A DNA stretch of 64,000 nt from Adiantum capillus-veneris (GCA_014529385.2 CM043966.1:89248587-89312586); one strand, 5' to 3'. Shown: positions 11,868 to 23,201, counted from the first letter of the stretch. Notes: generated by a model not told the origin, from the sequence alone. Translations and numbers: made by a program.

Positions 11868-11975
11868 GTATAGAACTTACTAGAATTACGCAAGGTGAAG
11901 CTTCACTTTAGCGTTCTAAAACAATAGAATGCAAGAAAAGTCAAGATATATATGGATGTGAAATGAAAGGTTGAA
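11868..11975 (+). repeat. Dispersed repeat, copy 3
   Basis: Follows a (TA)n array at 11827-11858 and has the same block order as 11627-11735. Both are followed downstream by the words TTTAGAAAGCCAAAAAGAA or TTCAGAAAGCCAAAAAGAA (11800 and 12083), so the duplicated unit may be longer than the core. Confidence 0.8.
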
Positions 11976-12357
11976 ATAAAAAGATCCATTAAATTTTTTT
12001 AATCAAAATAATATTTAAGGTAGATCTCAATCATCGCTAAAACATTGAAAGTATGCCTAACTCAACTCTCCTCTAGGGTTTCTTTCAGAAAGCCAAAAAG
12101 AAGGCTCAACCCTAAATTTGGGAAATTGAATCACTTTGGACCATAAAACTAGCCAAAAAGGTGCATGCATTTGAAAAATTGTAGTTTTTTCTTAATTCAA
12201 GGAGGCTCAATAGCTCTAGGGTGCTAAACTAGCTCCATCAATATATTTCTAGGAGCAAGTGTGAGAGCGATGGTGTACTTGCAGTTTTTGCAAATGATGA
12301 TACCTAGTCACTCGATGAAAATACATAGAGAGAGTAAAAGCATGCACAAATATGTAC

Positions 12358-12492
12358 TGAGAAGACCACACATAGAAACTCAGTCTAGTAGTTCATGGGA
12401 CTTGCATAGAAGGCTATATATATGCATGGAGAAGACCACACAAAAAATCGGTCCAGTAGTTCATGGGACTTGCATGGAAGGCTATATAAGCA
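12358..12492 (+). repeat. Tandem duplication, about 70 bp
   Basis: GAGAAGACCACACA and AGTAGTTCATGGGACTTGCA followed by AAGGCTATATA occur twice in direct order. Confidence 0.85.
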
Positions 12493-13239
12493 TAGGTTGG
12501 GTGGATATTAGTAGGCCATTTACCCCTATGTCCTTAACTTGGTATCAGACCTCACCCAAGGGGCCATTCACCCCACTCGTCCACAAGGGCTTGCAAGGAG
12601 ACAATGTTTAGCAACCTGCATTAAATGCAAGAAATAAAAAATTCCAAGTTTCGCCATGCATGCAAACACAAATTGTTGTCAAGCTTGGAGGAGGACAAGG
12701 GTGCTTAAGAGATGATGCTCTGCATCCTGCAAAGGAACCATACAAGGGCTATACAAATCCATGCATGCAAAGCCATCCGATGGCTGGGAAGCCACACAAA
12801 GATAATGATCAACCAGATTGGGTAAATTCTCATAATTTAAGAGTCTTTGTTCTCCGATTTCACTAAGTTTCCCAAAGAATTACACAAGCCATGCGAGACA
12901 AGTGGTGGATTTTGACACGGTGAGCAAGGGAAGGAAGACTTTTATGCCATGAAATGCATCATGTAAGAGCTCTCCTTTGAGGAGTGAGGCAATGCAAGGG
13001 CGTGCCAAGATACAAAGCAACACAAAGAGTTGAGATTCGCTAAGGGGCAAGGGCTCCAATTTTGAGAATTCAAGGCAAAATTTCTAACGAGTCTTGCACT
13101 ACAAGGCTGATCAGCTAGTGCTATTAAAGGTGCATGCCAGTACGGTGGATCCAACTCCATATAAGAAATTCCTTTTGCACTTCCACCACAATGCACAACA
13201 TTCTATCAAGGACATTGTCGACCATATTACAAGCGATCT

Positions 13240-13500
13240 ATTTAAGTTATGCAAAGCATGCACAAGGGTGCATAATCACACAAGTTTTTAGTACTGACAC
13301 TCTACATGAGGGTGGTATGAATTTATACACAAGGGTTTTACAAGTTTATTTTTTGAGTGGCAATATTCATATTTAAGTTATATGAAGCATGCACAAGGGT
13401 GCATTACATAGGTTTTTGACAATTTGCATGAGGGTGCTATGAATCTATGCACAAGGGCGCATGTATTTTACAAGTTTAATATCTTTTGATTGGCATTTAT
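13240..13500 (+). repeat. Tandem duplication, about 135 bp
   Basis: Blocks TATTTAAGTTAT, GCATGCACAAGGGTGCAT, CATGAGGGTG and TTTTACAAGTTTA occur twice in the same order with moderate divergence. Confidence 0.8.
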
Positions 13501-14255
13501 TTTGCCCTATTATGCCTTGGACGTGTATATTTCTTCCAAGAATTTATTTTTCCTATGTGGAAAAAACGACTTGTCTATGGTTGAATCTGATCATTCTTAA
13601 TATGCACGTAATAGCATGGTTATGAGCCATAACAAACCACTTAAGTGGAATGTATTTTGCCTATTCCTTACCATTTTACAATTAAGCATTCCATGACTAT
13701 ACTCTATGAGATACATGCAAAGACATACCAAATTTTTAGACATAAATGGAGATTCATCTTGAGCACAAGGGTCTCGGGCTATCACAATCATCCAAGCTTA
13801 TGACAAAAGCTTCCAAGCACTTATGATGATAATGCCTATGGACAAAGGGTCCTACGATGTTTTTAGATGAAGAACCTTCTTTATTTATGCAAAGACACAC
13901 ATATCTACAAAGGTAGCAACCGAGGCAATAATTAATTTTTTTCAAAATCTTGAAAGGAAGATTGGATTACAAAGATCCCATGGCTACAAGGGTAGATATC
14001 TTTTTTAAGGCACTTGTTATCATTCACAAATGTGAATAATAAGGTCTACAAACTAATGGACTTTAGTACAATCATATTAATACAAACTTCCTTTTTTCAA
14101 AGGCATCAATGCTTGGCCAGGTGAGAGCGCTAGGATAGCAATCGACAAAGGAAGGTAGAGGGCCCTGTTGTTGGCAGCCCCTTTGCCAACTCAAAGAGGA
14201 AGGTAGAGGGCCATCCATTGTGGTTGTATGCATTTGAAGCCACATGGATGCAAGG

Positions 14256-14490
14256 CACTACAAGAGGTTGTGTGCTCTTGTGACGCTGTTAGCGACGGAA
14301 ATACATTGGGTTTTTATAACTCTCGGCGTCGCTAAAACCGTCGCTACGAGCGTCGCTATATGCGTCGCTATATAGCGACGCTCATAGCGACGCTTATAGC
14401 GACGTTTACACAGAAAACTATAGCGACGCTCATAGCGACGCTACAGAGCCATAAATAGCGACGCTTATAGCGACGCCCGAGAGATTTTTT
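14256..14490. repeat. CACTA left end: TIR plus subterminal repeats
   Basis: 12-bp TIR followed by about 12 copies of the CGTCGCTA/TAGCGACG word. It includes a perfect 20-bp palindrome GCGTCGCTATATAGCGACGC at 14362-14381. In En/Spm such subterminal words bind the TNPA-type protein; that role is inferred here. Confidence 0.93.
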
Positions 14491-14841
14491 TTTTGGTGAC
14501 AGGGCATTGAATGCCCTGCCACCCATCAACCATATTGTACTTGATTCACTTTTTAAAAAAAGTGCAAGGGTAGATAATAGACCCAAAATAGTCACCCACA
14601 AGACGCATTGTTTGCAAAATTGACAATTGTACACATCATAGGCAAAATGAATTGATTGGCAAATGTAATAATGACAATTGTACAACATCATAGGCATAAA
14701 GAATTGATTGGCAAAAGGAACTGCGGTGACAAATGTAATAATATACATGGTTCAAAAAGACGTATAAAATCCGTCTCATGATACATAAGCTATGAGAAAC
14801 CCTAAACTAATGCTATCTAGCTACGGCTAAACTGACGTCGT

Positions 14842-16151
14842 CTAGTCAGACGTCTCATCGCGTCCAAGCGGCGTATCTGTCGGATTCTGCAAAAAAAGAC
14901 AATAAAACAGCTTTCAGTAAGTATAAACATATAATGACATTTATAAAACAATACAAAAAATAAAAAAGAGTAAACCCTAATACTAACCATGCCGCCGCGA
15001 GAACTGAGAATGTCCATCAGGGCGTTTAAGCCCTTCCTGCCTGCGTACTCGCGCTCGTACGGTGTGGGATCACGTCCTGTCATCGACCACTGTCAAAACA
15101 TACAAAGATTTCATTATGTTAGAATTAAAAAACTCATAAACCCTAAACTATCGAACATAAAGAGCAATGTGAAAACACTTACAAAATCGGCCTCAAATGA
15201 TGCCTATCCACCGCTCCCCAAGTGGTGCAAGCTCCCTGCCTCTACTCACGCTCTGGCTGCATCCTTTTGTTGCTTCCACTTGTCGAGATTCTCGCGCGCT
15301 GCTTTCTTCGCATTCTTCCAATCTTCTTTGGCCAGCCAATCTGGCCTGTTCCACCCATTCTTGATTCCTTTTTGCACTTCGGAACGCTTGTGTTTGCAGT
15401 ATTCGCGCATTCGAATCTTCATCAGGTCTTCATTGAAGCGCTGATCCCGTGTTAGAACGGGAAACTCATCATGAAGTATGCTGATGACTCTGTTTTTTAA
15501 ATCACTTGGTACTTCACTCCATTTGTTTAGTATGTAGTGTCTAAACAGCTGAGAGCAAAGACCACGCATGCGCGAGATCACCTTCTTGCCGTCATCATCC
15601 ATGATGATGCCGCCGCTGATGTTGACGGAGTAAGGCAAGCCCTCTGGCCGGTGACGCGTAAACCTGGGTGTCCCGGCAGGGGTCTCTAGCGGCGTGTCGA
15701 TGGGGGTACGGACGTCAGGTGTCTCCACCGGCGTCTGGGCCCCGAAGCGAGGAGTGTCGAGTGGGGTGGCTCCTGGCGGAGTAGGTAGAGGTGTGTAGCT
15801 TCTAGGAACAGTCAGCCGTGCAAAACTTGGCGTAGATGGCGATGCGGTGGCTGGTGTGGGGGCGGGCAAAGAAGGGGAGGGTAAAGAGCCTCGTCGAACA
15901 TGAGGCGGTGTGGAGGCATCGATGGCGGAATCCCCACAACAACCGCCACCGCCACCACTAGAGCGCCGGTGTCTAGACGAGTGTGAAGCTCGTCTCGTCG
16001 ACGCCGAAGCTTCGGAGCGCGCCGAATGCTCCGAAAGAGAGGGAGATGCGGATGGAGTAGGAACGCGCGATGATGCGCCAGAGCGATGACGCTCCACGTA
16101 CCACTGTCTCTGCTGTGGTGACAAAGAAGAAAGAAACTCCTCATCATCCAT
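14842..16151 (-). pseudogene. CACTA second gene, plant transposase 24-like protein
   Basis: The reading frame starts at 16151 (MDDEEFLSSLSPQQRQWYVE). It encodes a Ser/Arg-rich N-terminus, a Pro-Thr repeat segment (TPLDTPRF, TPVETPDV, TPIDTPLETP), and a C-terminal region (WSEVPSDLKNRVISILHDEF) typical of the second protein of plant CACTA elements (Ptta/En/Spm family). The frame meets TGA at 15246-15248 and a TAG near 15209, but continues sensibly to a donor after 15183. Exons at 15089-14988 (WSMTGRDPTPYEREYAG) and 14886-14842 (NPTDTPLGRDETSD, stop) follow with GT-AG borders. The TGA is consistent with C-to-T decay of CGA. A CAG acceptor-like site just before the ATG leaves open an upstream exon. 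Family assignment is from motif resemblance only. Confidence 0.8.
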
Positions 16152-16423
16152 ACCTGCATTAAACACACGAATATTTAAACTTAATATTGAATGAATAGAG
16201 TAGACAATGACGCAAAGACCATTAAATACAATGACGTAATGACGCATATAAATACAATGACGCAATGAATTGAGTGATAGAAGAGGCAAGTCGAAAACTC
16301 AGAATTTTCAATCAAAAGATGTGAGCGCGAGTAGAAAAGAGCGTTATACACCATGGAAGGTACTTAGAGAGCCAGAGATTTTACAACACGGAGCAAAATT
16401 GTTCAAATACAATATTTGTGGCT

Positions 16424-19400
16424 TTAAGAGATCTCTCTCTCATCCTCGCATAACTCAGCATAACTTCCTATATCTATATAGAGCTCTCCGTTTAAACACA
16501 TATCCTCTGTTTCATTTTGTACCTCCTCTGCATGCACCCCATATAGAGTAGTAGCATCTTGATGCTCGTCTGGCACCACCGCAGCGGCTTCTGATTGAGC
16601 ATCTTCTCTGATCTCCTCCATTGATGTCGTTGTGATTGGCACATGGTAGCCTTCATACGTCCTTGCACTACGAGGAGCTACCTCTATGACGTACCACCAG
16701 TTTGATGTAGACTTTGTAGGATGAAATATTACCTGCCAGAGCCACATAACTTACATGAGAGCTTTCAAGCACATAACTTGTAAAAGGGGGATGTTAACTA
16801 TTTACATACTTACTTGTTCACAATTCTCGGGTAGTACGAAAGTGTCTCTTAGGTCAGTCCATTTCTTAGTAGAATCCACCTCAAGAAAACCAGACTCTCC
16901 TCTACGCACAGTAGCGTTGCGACCCTCCATGATTATCTTGAACCATTGCACGTCGAACAAGTCGACAAAAAATCCTCTGTAATCGATCCTCAAAATCTCT
17001 TGCAGCGTGCCGAAGTAAGTGAGTTCCGTCACCACAGGATCTGCATCAGAGGAACGTCGTCGACTAGACTGTTCAAATTTTGCCATGATTCCACAATCTT
17101 GAGTAAAACGCTTTTTGTCGATTCGTTCCACCCTAAAATGTCGACCTTTACACCATGCTGCTGTGTATGACTTATACTACAACGAACAAAGATTATGAGT
17201 GGCCGTTCAAACGTTTATAAATAAAGTCACTTGCTAGTCGTACATTGCAAACTTACCTTGGTCGCGCAACCCCGAGAGTACTCCCACTCTTCTTCAGTCA
17301 CTTCGTCACCGCATTGTTGTGCGCTTTTCAATTGGGTGTGCAACCATCTTAAGCTCATGAAGGTTGGTAGGCTCTCCAGAACCGCTGGATAGTGCATCGG
17401 TGGTCGTCTTCCCCGTCTCCACTCGATTCGTGCCCTTTGTCGCTCTTGCTTTGCATCCTCATATTGTGAAATCCACTTTTGCATCACTAGATTGTGAAGC
17501 ATGCAAAATCGGTTGATTTTAGCCTCTAGATCTTCCGTCATCTTCTTCTCAACACCGAGATTGCACATGACAATCCCAGATATGCGCTCATCATCTATGG
17601 TTCGCCATAGCGTGTCTCGGGATTTATCAAATCCGTCTAGCCACTCTCCAATGTACACTAGGGACTCTGATACCAACCAACCTTCTGCCATGCTACCCTC
17701 CGGACGTGCCTTTTGACGCACATATCCCTTAAGCGTTTTCATGAAACGCTCTAAGAAGAACATCCATCTGGAATGAACTGTGCCAGCTATTTCCACCTCA
17801 TCAACTATGTGAACAAGAAGATGCACCTGAATGGTTAGCATTGTAGTAGGAAAATGTTTCTCAAACATGCACACAAGCTCCGCAGCATTTAGTTTGGCGA
17901 ATGGTATGGAGTCTACGTTGATCTCCTTTTGTGAGATCCATTGCACCAGCTTTGCAAGTTTGTAGATTGTGTTACGGATGTCGAGAGACAAACATCCCTC
18001 AATGGCAACCTGTAAAATAAACTGTAAAGTATGTGCAGCAATGATATTAAAGTCCACATTTTATGCAATGATATTAAAGTCCACTATGAACGTACCTGAC
18101 ACATTTTATGCCAATCGTGTGACTTCAAACCGGTAAGCTTTCCTTCTTTAGTAAAACACGTTTGGAGCGAGTGCATTACGCCAGTGGGGGTCCGCAAAGA
18201 TCGAATGGTCTCTTTTACTTTGCGTTCTTGGGCTCCTGTGAAAATCCATGGTGCTTTAGGGAGTTTTATCGATCCATCAGACGCTGTTTGCGGCCAATAT
18301 TGCTCCATACGATCCACATTTCTAAGGTCAACTCTGGCTCCCAAAGTATCTTTCTTGCCGGTCAGATGGTCCCATAGTAGATTACCCACATTCTTGAATA
18401 TGTGCATTGGATCGAGCAAGTGATTGATCATGAGTCGGGGCCAGTATGGTAACTCGTACCATAGAGATAGTCTCTTCATCCCTGGAGGCAATCCGTCATT
18501 GCACATCTCCTTCTGCTCTAACCATGCTTGTGCAGACATCCTTGGTGGCTCTCTTCCCAAAAAGCCGTCGCGTAACACATGATTCTCTGGAAGATACGCT
18601 TGATGACCTTCGTAGATTTGCTTCTTCAGTGAGGGTGCCCTACGTGCATTCAGTCTAGGTCCACATGTGACACATGCTCTGTATCCGCTTGTTTGAAGCC
18701 CTGCATGTATACACATGATAATAGATCAACTATGGGAAAAAACAAGATTTACAGTGTCTGAGTGAGGAGTGTCAATAGATCACCTGAGCATTCTGTTAGC
18801 CCGGGATAGTCATGCATGGTCCACATTAGAATGCCTCTGATCAAAGCATTCCGTCGTCCTGTGTGTCGGCTCATATCCACCACCTCTATGCCAATCCACA
18901 ATTGTTGTAGCTCTTCCAATAGTGGACGAAGATACACATCCATATTCCCCACTTTATATCGCCCTGGCACAATCAAGCTTAGCCATAGGTGCCCCTTCTT
19001 CGTAGTCGACCACGGGGGAATGTTGTAGTTGACGATCACAACGGGCCATACACTGTAAGATGTTGATCTTTGACCAAATGGATTTACGCCATCCATAGCC
19101 AGGCCTAAGCGCAAATTTCGAGCTTCCCTGGCAAAATCCGACCATGTTCCATCTATATGTTTCCACGCTACGCAATCTGCAGGAATTCGTAGCACACCAT
19201 CCGAAGATTTATTCTCCTCATGCCATGATGCTAGGGTGGCCATGGACTTACATTCGAAGAAATGCTTGATGCGAGGAAGCAGAGGGAAATGTCGCAAAAC
19301 CTTTTGTGGAATTTTTGTCCCGTGGAGATCTACTCAATATCTTTCGGAATCACATTTCGGACACTTCTCCATGTCTATGTATTCCCCTCTGAAAAGAATG

Positions 19401-20152
19401 CAGTCATTAGGACAAGCGTGGATAGAATTGTAATCCATCCCCAAGTTTCGCAAAATCTTTGTTGCTTCATCTCGGGAATCTGGCATCACATTGTCAGCTG
19501 GTAGTATGTGCTCTTTCAGCAATCTACACAACATAAAAATATGATACAGTCGTGTAAAAATCTATCAGATCATTATACATTTAGAGTTTTATTAAAGTAA
19601 ACTAATTGTAATAGATCACCTGAAAAGCGCTGTGACGCTAGTGTCACTCCATCCAAACTTTGCCTGCATGTTGAGAAGAACCAGGAGTGCTTTCAATCTA
19701 GACATACGTGCTCCATTATACAATGGCGTATCGGCTTCACTTTTCATATCATCATAGATAAGCCTTTCTGAATCCATGATCGTCTCGATCATTTCATCAA
19801 TCTCGGGCTCAAACATTGCCTCGTTGGGAATGTGCTCTGCATGATCATCCCCCGAGCTGTCAGAGGCTACATCTTGTGGCCTCACATATGCTGCTTGACC
19901 AAAGCGCCTGCGAACACGTCTATTGGGTTGCAAGATTGCTGCTTGTTGGTCAACGTCAGAGTCCGACGAGTTATAATTGGCAACAACTCGATCTATAATA
20001 AATGGACCGAACTCGCCAAATTCGCGAACGTGCTACAAAGAAACACGTCTTGTCCGTCACACAGCATGCTTGCATTGATTACAAGGACATAAGACCCTCG
20101 TTGAGAGATAGGTGTTTCGGTTGGACGGTCCCACATCCTCGTCGCTACTCAT
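16424..20152 (-). pseudogene. CACTA TNP2-like transposase gene (one nonsense codon)
   Basis: Eight exons are inferred from frame and GT-AG borders: 20152-20096 (MSSDEDVGPSNRNTYLSTR), 20032-19620, 19523-18784, 18700-18096, 18009-17257, 17176-16814, 16732-16424, with the first ATG as start. The count includes the split around an in-frame TGA at 19330-19332. The zinc-type segment HACPNDCILFRGEY with CPKC, then HGTKIPQKVLRHFPLLPR, LAMDGVNPFG and HLLDPMHIFKNV are hallmarks of TNP2/transposase 21. KSHDWHKMCQ-VAIEGC and the GYVRQKARPEGSMAEG block match the adjoining domain of unknown function, and NWWYVIEV the C-terminal one. The TGA replaces the Arg usually seen in ERYRVDLHG. Introns are short (60-85 bp). 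Apart from the one stop, the gene looks intact, so inactivation is recent. Confidence 0.9.
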
Positions 20153-20549
20153 AATGAGGATAAAAAACTTATAACCTGGACAACAAATTTAATATTCTAT
20201 TGGCATTCTTCGTGTTATCTCTCTCTCTCTCTCTGTCTCTCTCTCTGTCTCTCTCTTTACCTCACATTCTCTAGTCATGTCCAATCCCCGCACACCTCGG
20301 TCTAGAGGTGCACGGAGATCAGAACCACCAGGTTATAATCTCGTTTTTATTGGTCAATACCTATATTTGTGGGTACAAGAAATCTACAGACCCACGTCTA
20401 CATGATACTGCATGTAGTGGACAAAACCCCTTTGCCTCTTCTCTAGCTGTAGCACTTCACAGCATCTTAACATCTTTTCACAGTAGATCTTTTCACTGTT
20501 CGTCTAACTCTAAACCCTAAACCGTAAGTAATTCTTGCGTGGACTCGAT

Positions 20550-20690
20550 CTAACGTAAATAAGCGTAAATCTAAATAAACGTAAATCTAACTAAAAGTAA
20601 ACCTAAATCTAATTTAACGTAAGTCTACATCTAACCTAATCTTTAACGTCTTTTGGGATAGTTTTCTACGACGTTAAAACTCTCTTCTTC

Positions 20691-20729
<39 letters not shown>

Positions 20730-20790
20730 CCTAAATAAACCTAAGTCTAATCTAATATAACATAAATCTAAATCTAACGTAAATTATGTT
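20550..20790 (+). repeat. AT-rich block and GT array, left of captured HMA fragment
   Basis: Short iterations of CGTAAATCTAAAT/AACCTAAATCTAA, then CTTTAACGTCTTTTGGGATAG, TCTACGACGTTA and TCTTCTTGTGTG(GT)n. The same order of words recurs at 21222-21410 on the other side of the captured fragment, so the two are an imperfect direct repeat. Confidence 0.8.
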
Positions 20791-20880
20791 ATATTAAAAA
20801 CAAAGAACTAAACTAACAGGGATTATAAGAACCTTAAAACTGATTTAACACATAATTTTTCACATAACTCGGCAAGAGTT

Positions 20881-21223
20881 GGCATTCTCATCACTAAAGA
20901 TGTGAGAGTTAACTTCCGGCGGTGACGCTGCCTCATCTCCATCCACATCTGACGACAGCAATTGGCCCTTTAGACCGTTCTTGCTCTTGTTACTAACTTT
21001 GAAGTTGCTGTTGAATGACTAGAGGTTGTTTAGATGGTCATTGTGTCGGGGATGTAGTGACTCTTGCCGCCCTGAAGATCCACCTTCTTCCCTATCTTCT
21101 GAAGACATTTCACCAGTACTTTTGGATCGACGGAGCCCACCATGAGTGAAGGCAGCAATACCCTATATTCCATTGAGGGCTTTCTTCACCCGCTTCATGC
21201 AGGCATCGCAGTCTATGGAGACC
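20881..21223 (-). pseudogene. Captured HMA-domain (HIPP-type) gene fragment inside CACTA
   Basis: On the minus strand the sequence encodes VSIDCDACMKRVKKALNGI, then a TAG. After a frame change it encodes VGSVDPKVLVKCLQKIGKK and VDLQGGK, followed by a Ser/Asn/Asp-rich segment. The CxxC metal-binding motif, the VKKAL helix and the VDP(x)VLVK(x)L(x)KIGK helix occur in the order expected for a heavy-metal-associated domain of the plant HIPP family. The middle of the domain (the second strand) is missing and at least two stops are present, so this is a dead fragment. Its base composition is richer in GC than the AT-rich repeats on both sides. Transduplication of a host gene by the transposon is inferred. 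Confidence 0.75.
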
Positions 21224-21410
21224 TAAATCTAATCTAATATAACGTAAATCTAAATCTAGCGTAAATAAACGTAAATCTAGTTAAAAATAAACCTAAATGT
21301 AATTTAATGTAAGTCTACATATAACCTAATCTTTAACAACTTTTAAGATAGTTTCCTACGACGTTATAACTCTCTTCTTCTTGTGTGTGTGCGCGTGTGT
21401 GGATGTGTGT
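21222..21410 (+). repeat. AT-rich block and GT array, right of captured HMA fragment
   Basis: Direct-repeat partner of 20550-20790, including GTAAGTCTACAT(C/A)TAACCTAATC, CTACGACGTTA and TCTCTTCTTCTTGTGTGTG. A third short piece (AGTTTCCTACGACGTTA) is at 21552. Confidence 0.8.
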
Positions 21411-21584
21411 GCCAATAAAAAGAGATAAATGGTATAACCTTTCTATCACCCATGCCAAGTATGATAGATTGATTATGCCATTTCCCTCTTGAATAATAGG
21501 CCTTAAGTTCAACTCCTCGTCGGCTAGATCTTTAGGTCTTCTAATTTTAATTAGTTTCCTACGACGTTAAATTAGTTTCTCTCT

Positions 21585-21806
21585 CTTTCTCTCTCAATGT
21601 GTGTGCGTTTTTTTGGATCGTATGCATGTTTTCTCTCTCTTTTCCTCTCTCAATGTGTGCGTTTTTTGTTTATGCATGTTCTCTCTCTCTTTTCCTCTCT
21701 CAATGCGTGCGTTTTTTGTTTATGCATGCTCTCTCTCTCTTTTTCTCTCTCAATGTGTGTGTGCATTCTTTGTTTATGTATATGTGTGTGCGTTTTTGTT
21801 TTTGTT

Positions 21807-21837
<31 letters not shown>

Positions 21838-21966
21838 AAAAACACTATGTGTGTGTGTGTGTGTGTGTATGTGTGTGTGTGAGAGAGAGAGAGAGGGAGA
21901 GAGAAAGAGGGGAAGGGAACATGAGAATGAGGAGAGGGAAGGAGCATACCTGGCTCTCCTTCCTCT

Positions 21967-22013
<47 letters not shown>

Positions 22014-22017
22014 GAAG

Positions 22018-22057
<40 letters not shown>

Positions 22058-22060
22058 TGA
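21585..22060 (+). repeat. Minisatellite and CT/GT/GA microsatellite cluster in CACTA
   Basis: About four tandem copies of a 55-60 bp unit (CTCTCTCAATGTGTGCGTTTT with TTTATGCATG), then (CT)n, (GT)n, (GA)n, (GT)n and (GA)n tracts. Open frames across it encode only repeat peptides. Confidence 0.9.
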
Positions 22061-22094
22061 GGGAGAGTGTTATCTGCTCTTTGCTTGAGGGCGT

Positions 22095-22276
22095 CGAAAA
22101 ACTCAGATCTGAAATCTGAGTTTTTGGACGCGTTCGATTATTTTTTTAGCCCAGCCGGCGTCGCTATGAGTGTCGCAAATTTCTTTGTAAATTTGCGACG
22201 TTCATAGCGACGCCGAGAATTTTTTTCTTGAGCGTCGCTGTGTGAGCGTCGCTAATATGAATAGCCTCTTGTAGTG
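22095..22276. repeat. CACTA right end: subterminal palindromes plus TIR
   Basis: Contains a long inverted repeat at 22157-22214 (GGCGTCGCTATGA and GTCGCAAATTT arms around a 7-nt loop, two mismatched positions), a 12-bp-arm hairpin at 22098-22126 (AAAAACTCAGAT), further AGCGACGC words, and the terminal CCTCTTGTAGTG. Confidence 0.92.
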
Positions 22277-22443
22277 AGGGTTGTCTTTTTTATATACTAT
22301 ATAGATGAAACATCTTTTACCTAACAAAAAGTTCATTTCAATTTGTGCAATTTCTTTTTCATATGTTTATTGCTGGTTGTTGTTTTAAATTACCCTTTAA
22401 GTTATGAGGTTAAAAGCGTTGTGATACCTTGAGTACTTTTATG

Positions 22444-22755
22444 GTTGCCGATGAGTTACTAATCATCATACTCCTAAAAGTTATTTATCTAATGGAGTAT
22501 CAAATACCTATTGCATACTATCTAGTTAGCCTTACTTGACTTATGGTAGATGATGAGTTGTTAATCATCATACTCCTAAAAGTTATTTATCTAATGGAGT
22601 ATCAACAAATACCTATTGCCTACTATCTAGTTAGCCTTACTTGACTTATGGTAGATGATGAGTTGCTAATCATCATACTCCTAAAAGTTATTTATCTAAT
22701 GGAGTATCAACAAATACCTATCGCCTACTATCTAGTTAGCCTTACTTGACTTATA
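22444..22755 (+). repeat. Three-copy tandem repeat, period 102-105 bp
   Basis: The word GATGAGTT starts copies at 22450, 22552 and 22657. Each contains AATCATCATACTCCTAAAAG, TATCTAATGGAGTATCAA and CTATCTAGTTAGCCTTACTT. Copies are nearly identical, so the expansion is recent. Confidence 0.95.
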
Positions 22756-23198
22756 GATAGTGTCAAATTTCAATGTGGGCCTCCGTGGAAATTCCATGTT
22801 TGTTCATTAAGGTATCATGTTGAAGATTGTGCTCTTTGTTTTTAGAATTTGACTTTCCATAAATTGCAATGAAAGTTTTAATTTGATGATCATATCTAGC
22901 CAATGAAAGTGTTTGAATATCGTTTATTCTCAAAACACCACCTAGTTGAAACACAATTATGGTTGCAAAAGGAATAGAGGCTCTCGTGTAACTCCTTAGA
23001 ATAAAGGAATGTAATCAAATCTAAACCCACCCATGGCCATGCATTTGGTTCCTTGCTTGTATGTCATCACTAGCCTTTTACACCTTGCTACTTTTTCATC
23101 GTTTGCTGAATGATAGCACATGCCCCCCATGAATGCTCAGACCCCGCTCAAACAAAGAGAGCATTCCCTATATGTTTTGAACCCATTGTATAAATGAA

Positions 23199-23201
<3 letters not shown>

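Larger units (their letters stand above)
7313..14252. other. Intergenic region with local repeat families
   Basis: About 6.9 kb between Copia-1 and the CACTA element. No protein family is recognisable. It holds a GA array at 8146-8180, a CT-rich low-complexity stretch around 8270-8290, a TA array at 11827-11858, and several degenerate duplications listed separately. A short open frame at 10043-10192 (starting MEQERELKRR) lies about 90 bp after a TATAAATA-like box, but it is Arg-rich and unsupported. Confidence 0.6.
14256..22276 (-). mobile_element. CACTA (En/Spm) DNA transposon, full length
   Basis: About 8.0 kb, with perfect 12-bp terminal inverted repeats CACTACAAGAGG and a perfect 3-bp target duplication AGG (14253-14255 and 22277-22279), both diagnostic of CACTA elements. 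Both ends carry dense subterminal repeats of AGCGACGC in the two orientations. The minus strand encodes two genes in tandem, the TNP2-like transposase (20152 to 16424) and a second protein (16151 to 14842). The 5' third holds repeats and a captured HMA gene fragment. Three nonsense codons are visible in the two genes (at 19332, 15246 and near 15209), so this copy is probably not autonomous, but its ends look intact and could be mobilised in trans. Confidence 0.97.

Noticed and set aside
12528-12545. TTGGTATCAGACCTCACC, resembling an initiator-Met primer site
   Set aside because: Partial match only. No LTR end before it, no partner LTR and no coding remnant after it.
21597-22088. 163-codon frame in the CACTA element, Cys/Val and Arg/Glu rich
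   Set aside because: Generated by minisatellite and GT/GA arrays. No domain, and three overlapping frames are equally open.
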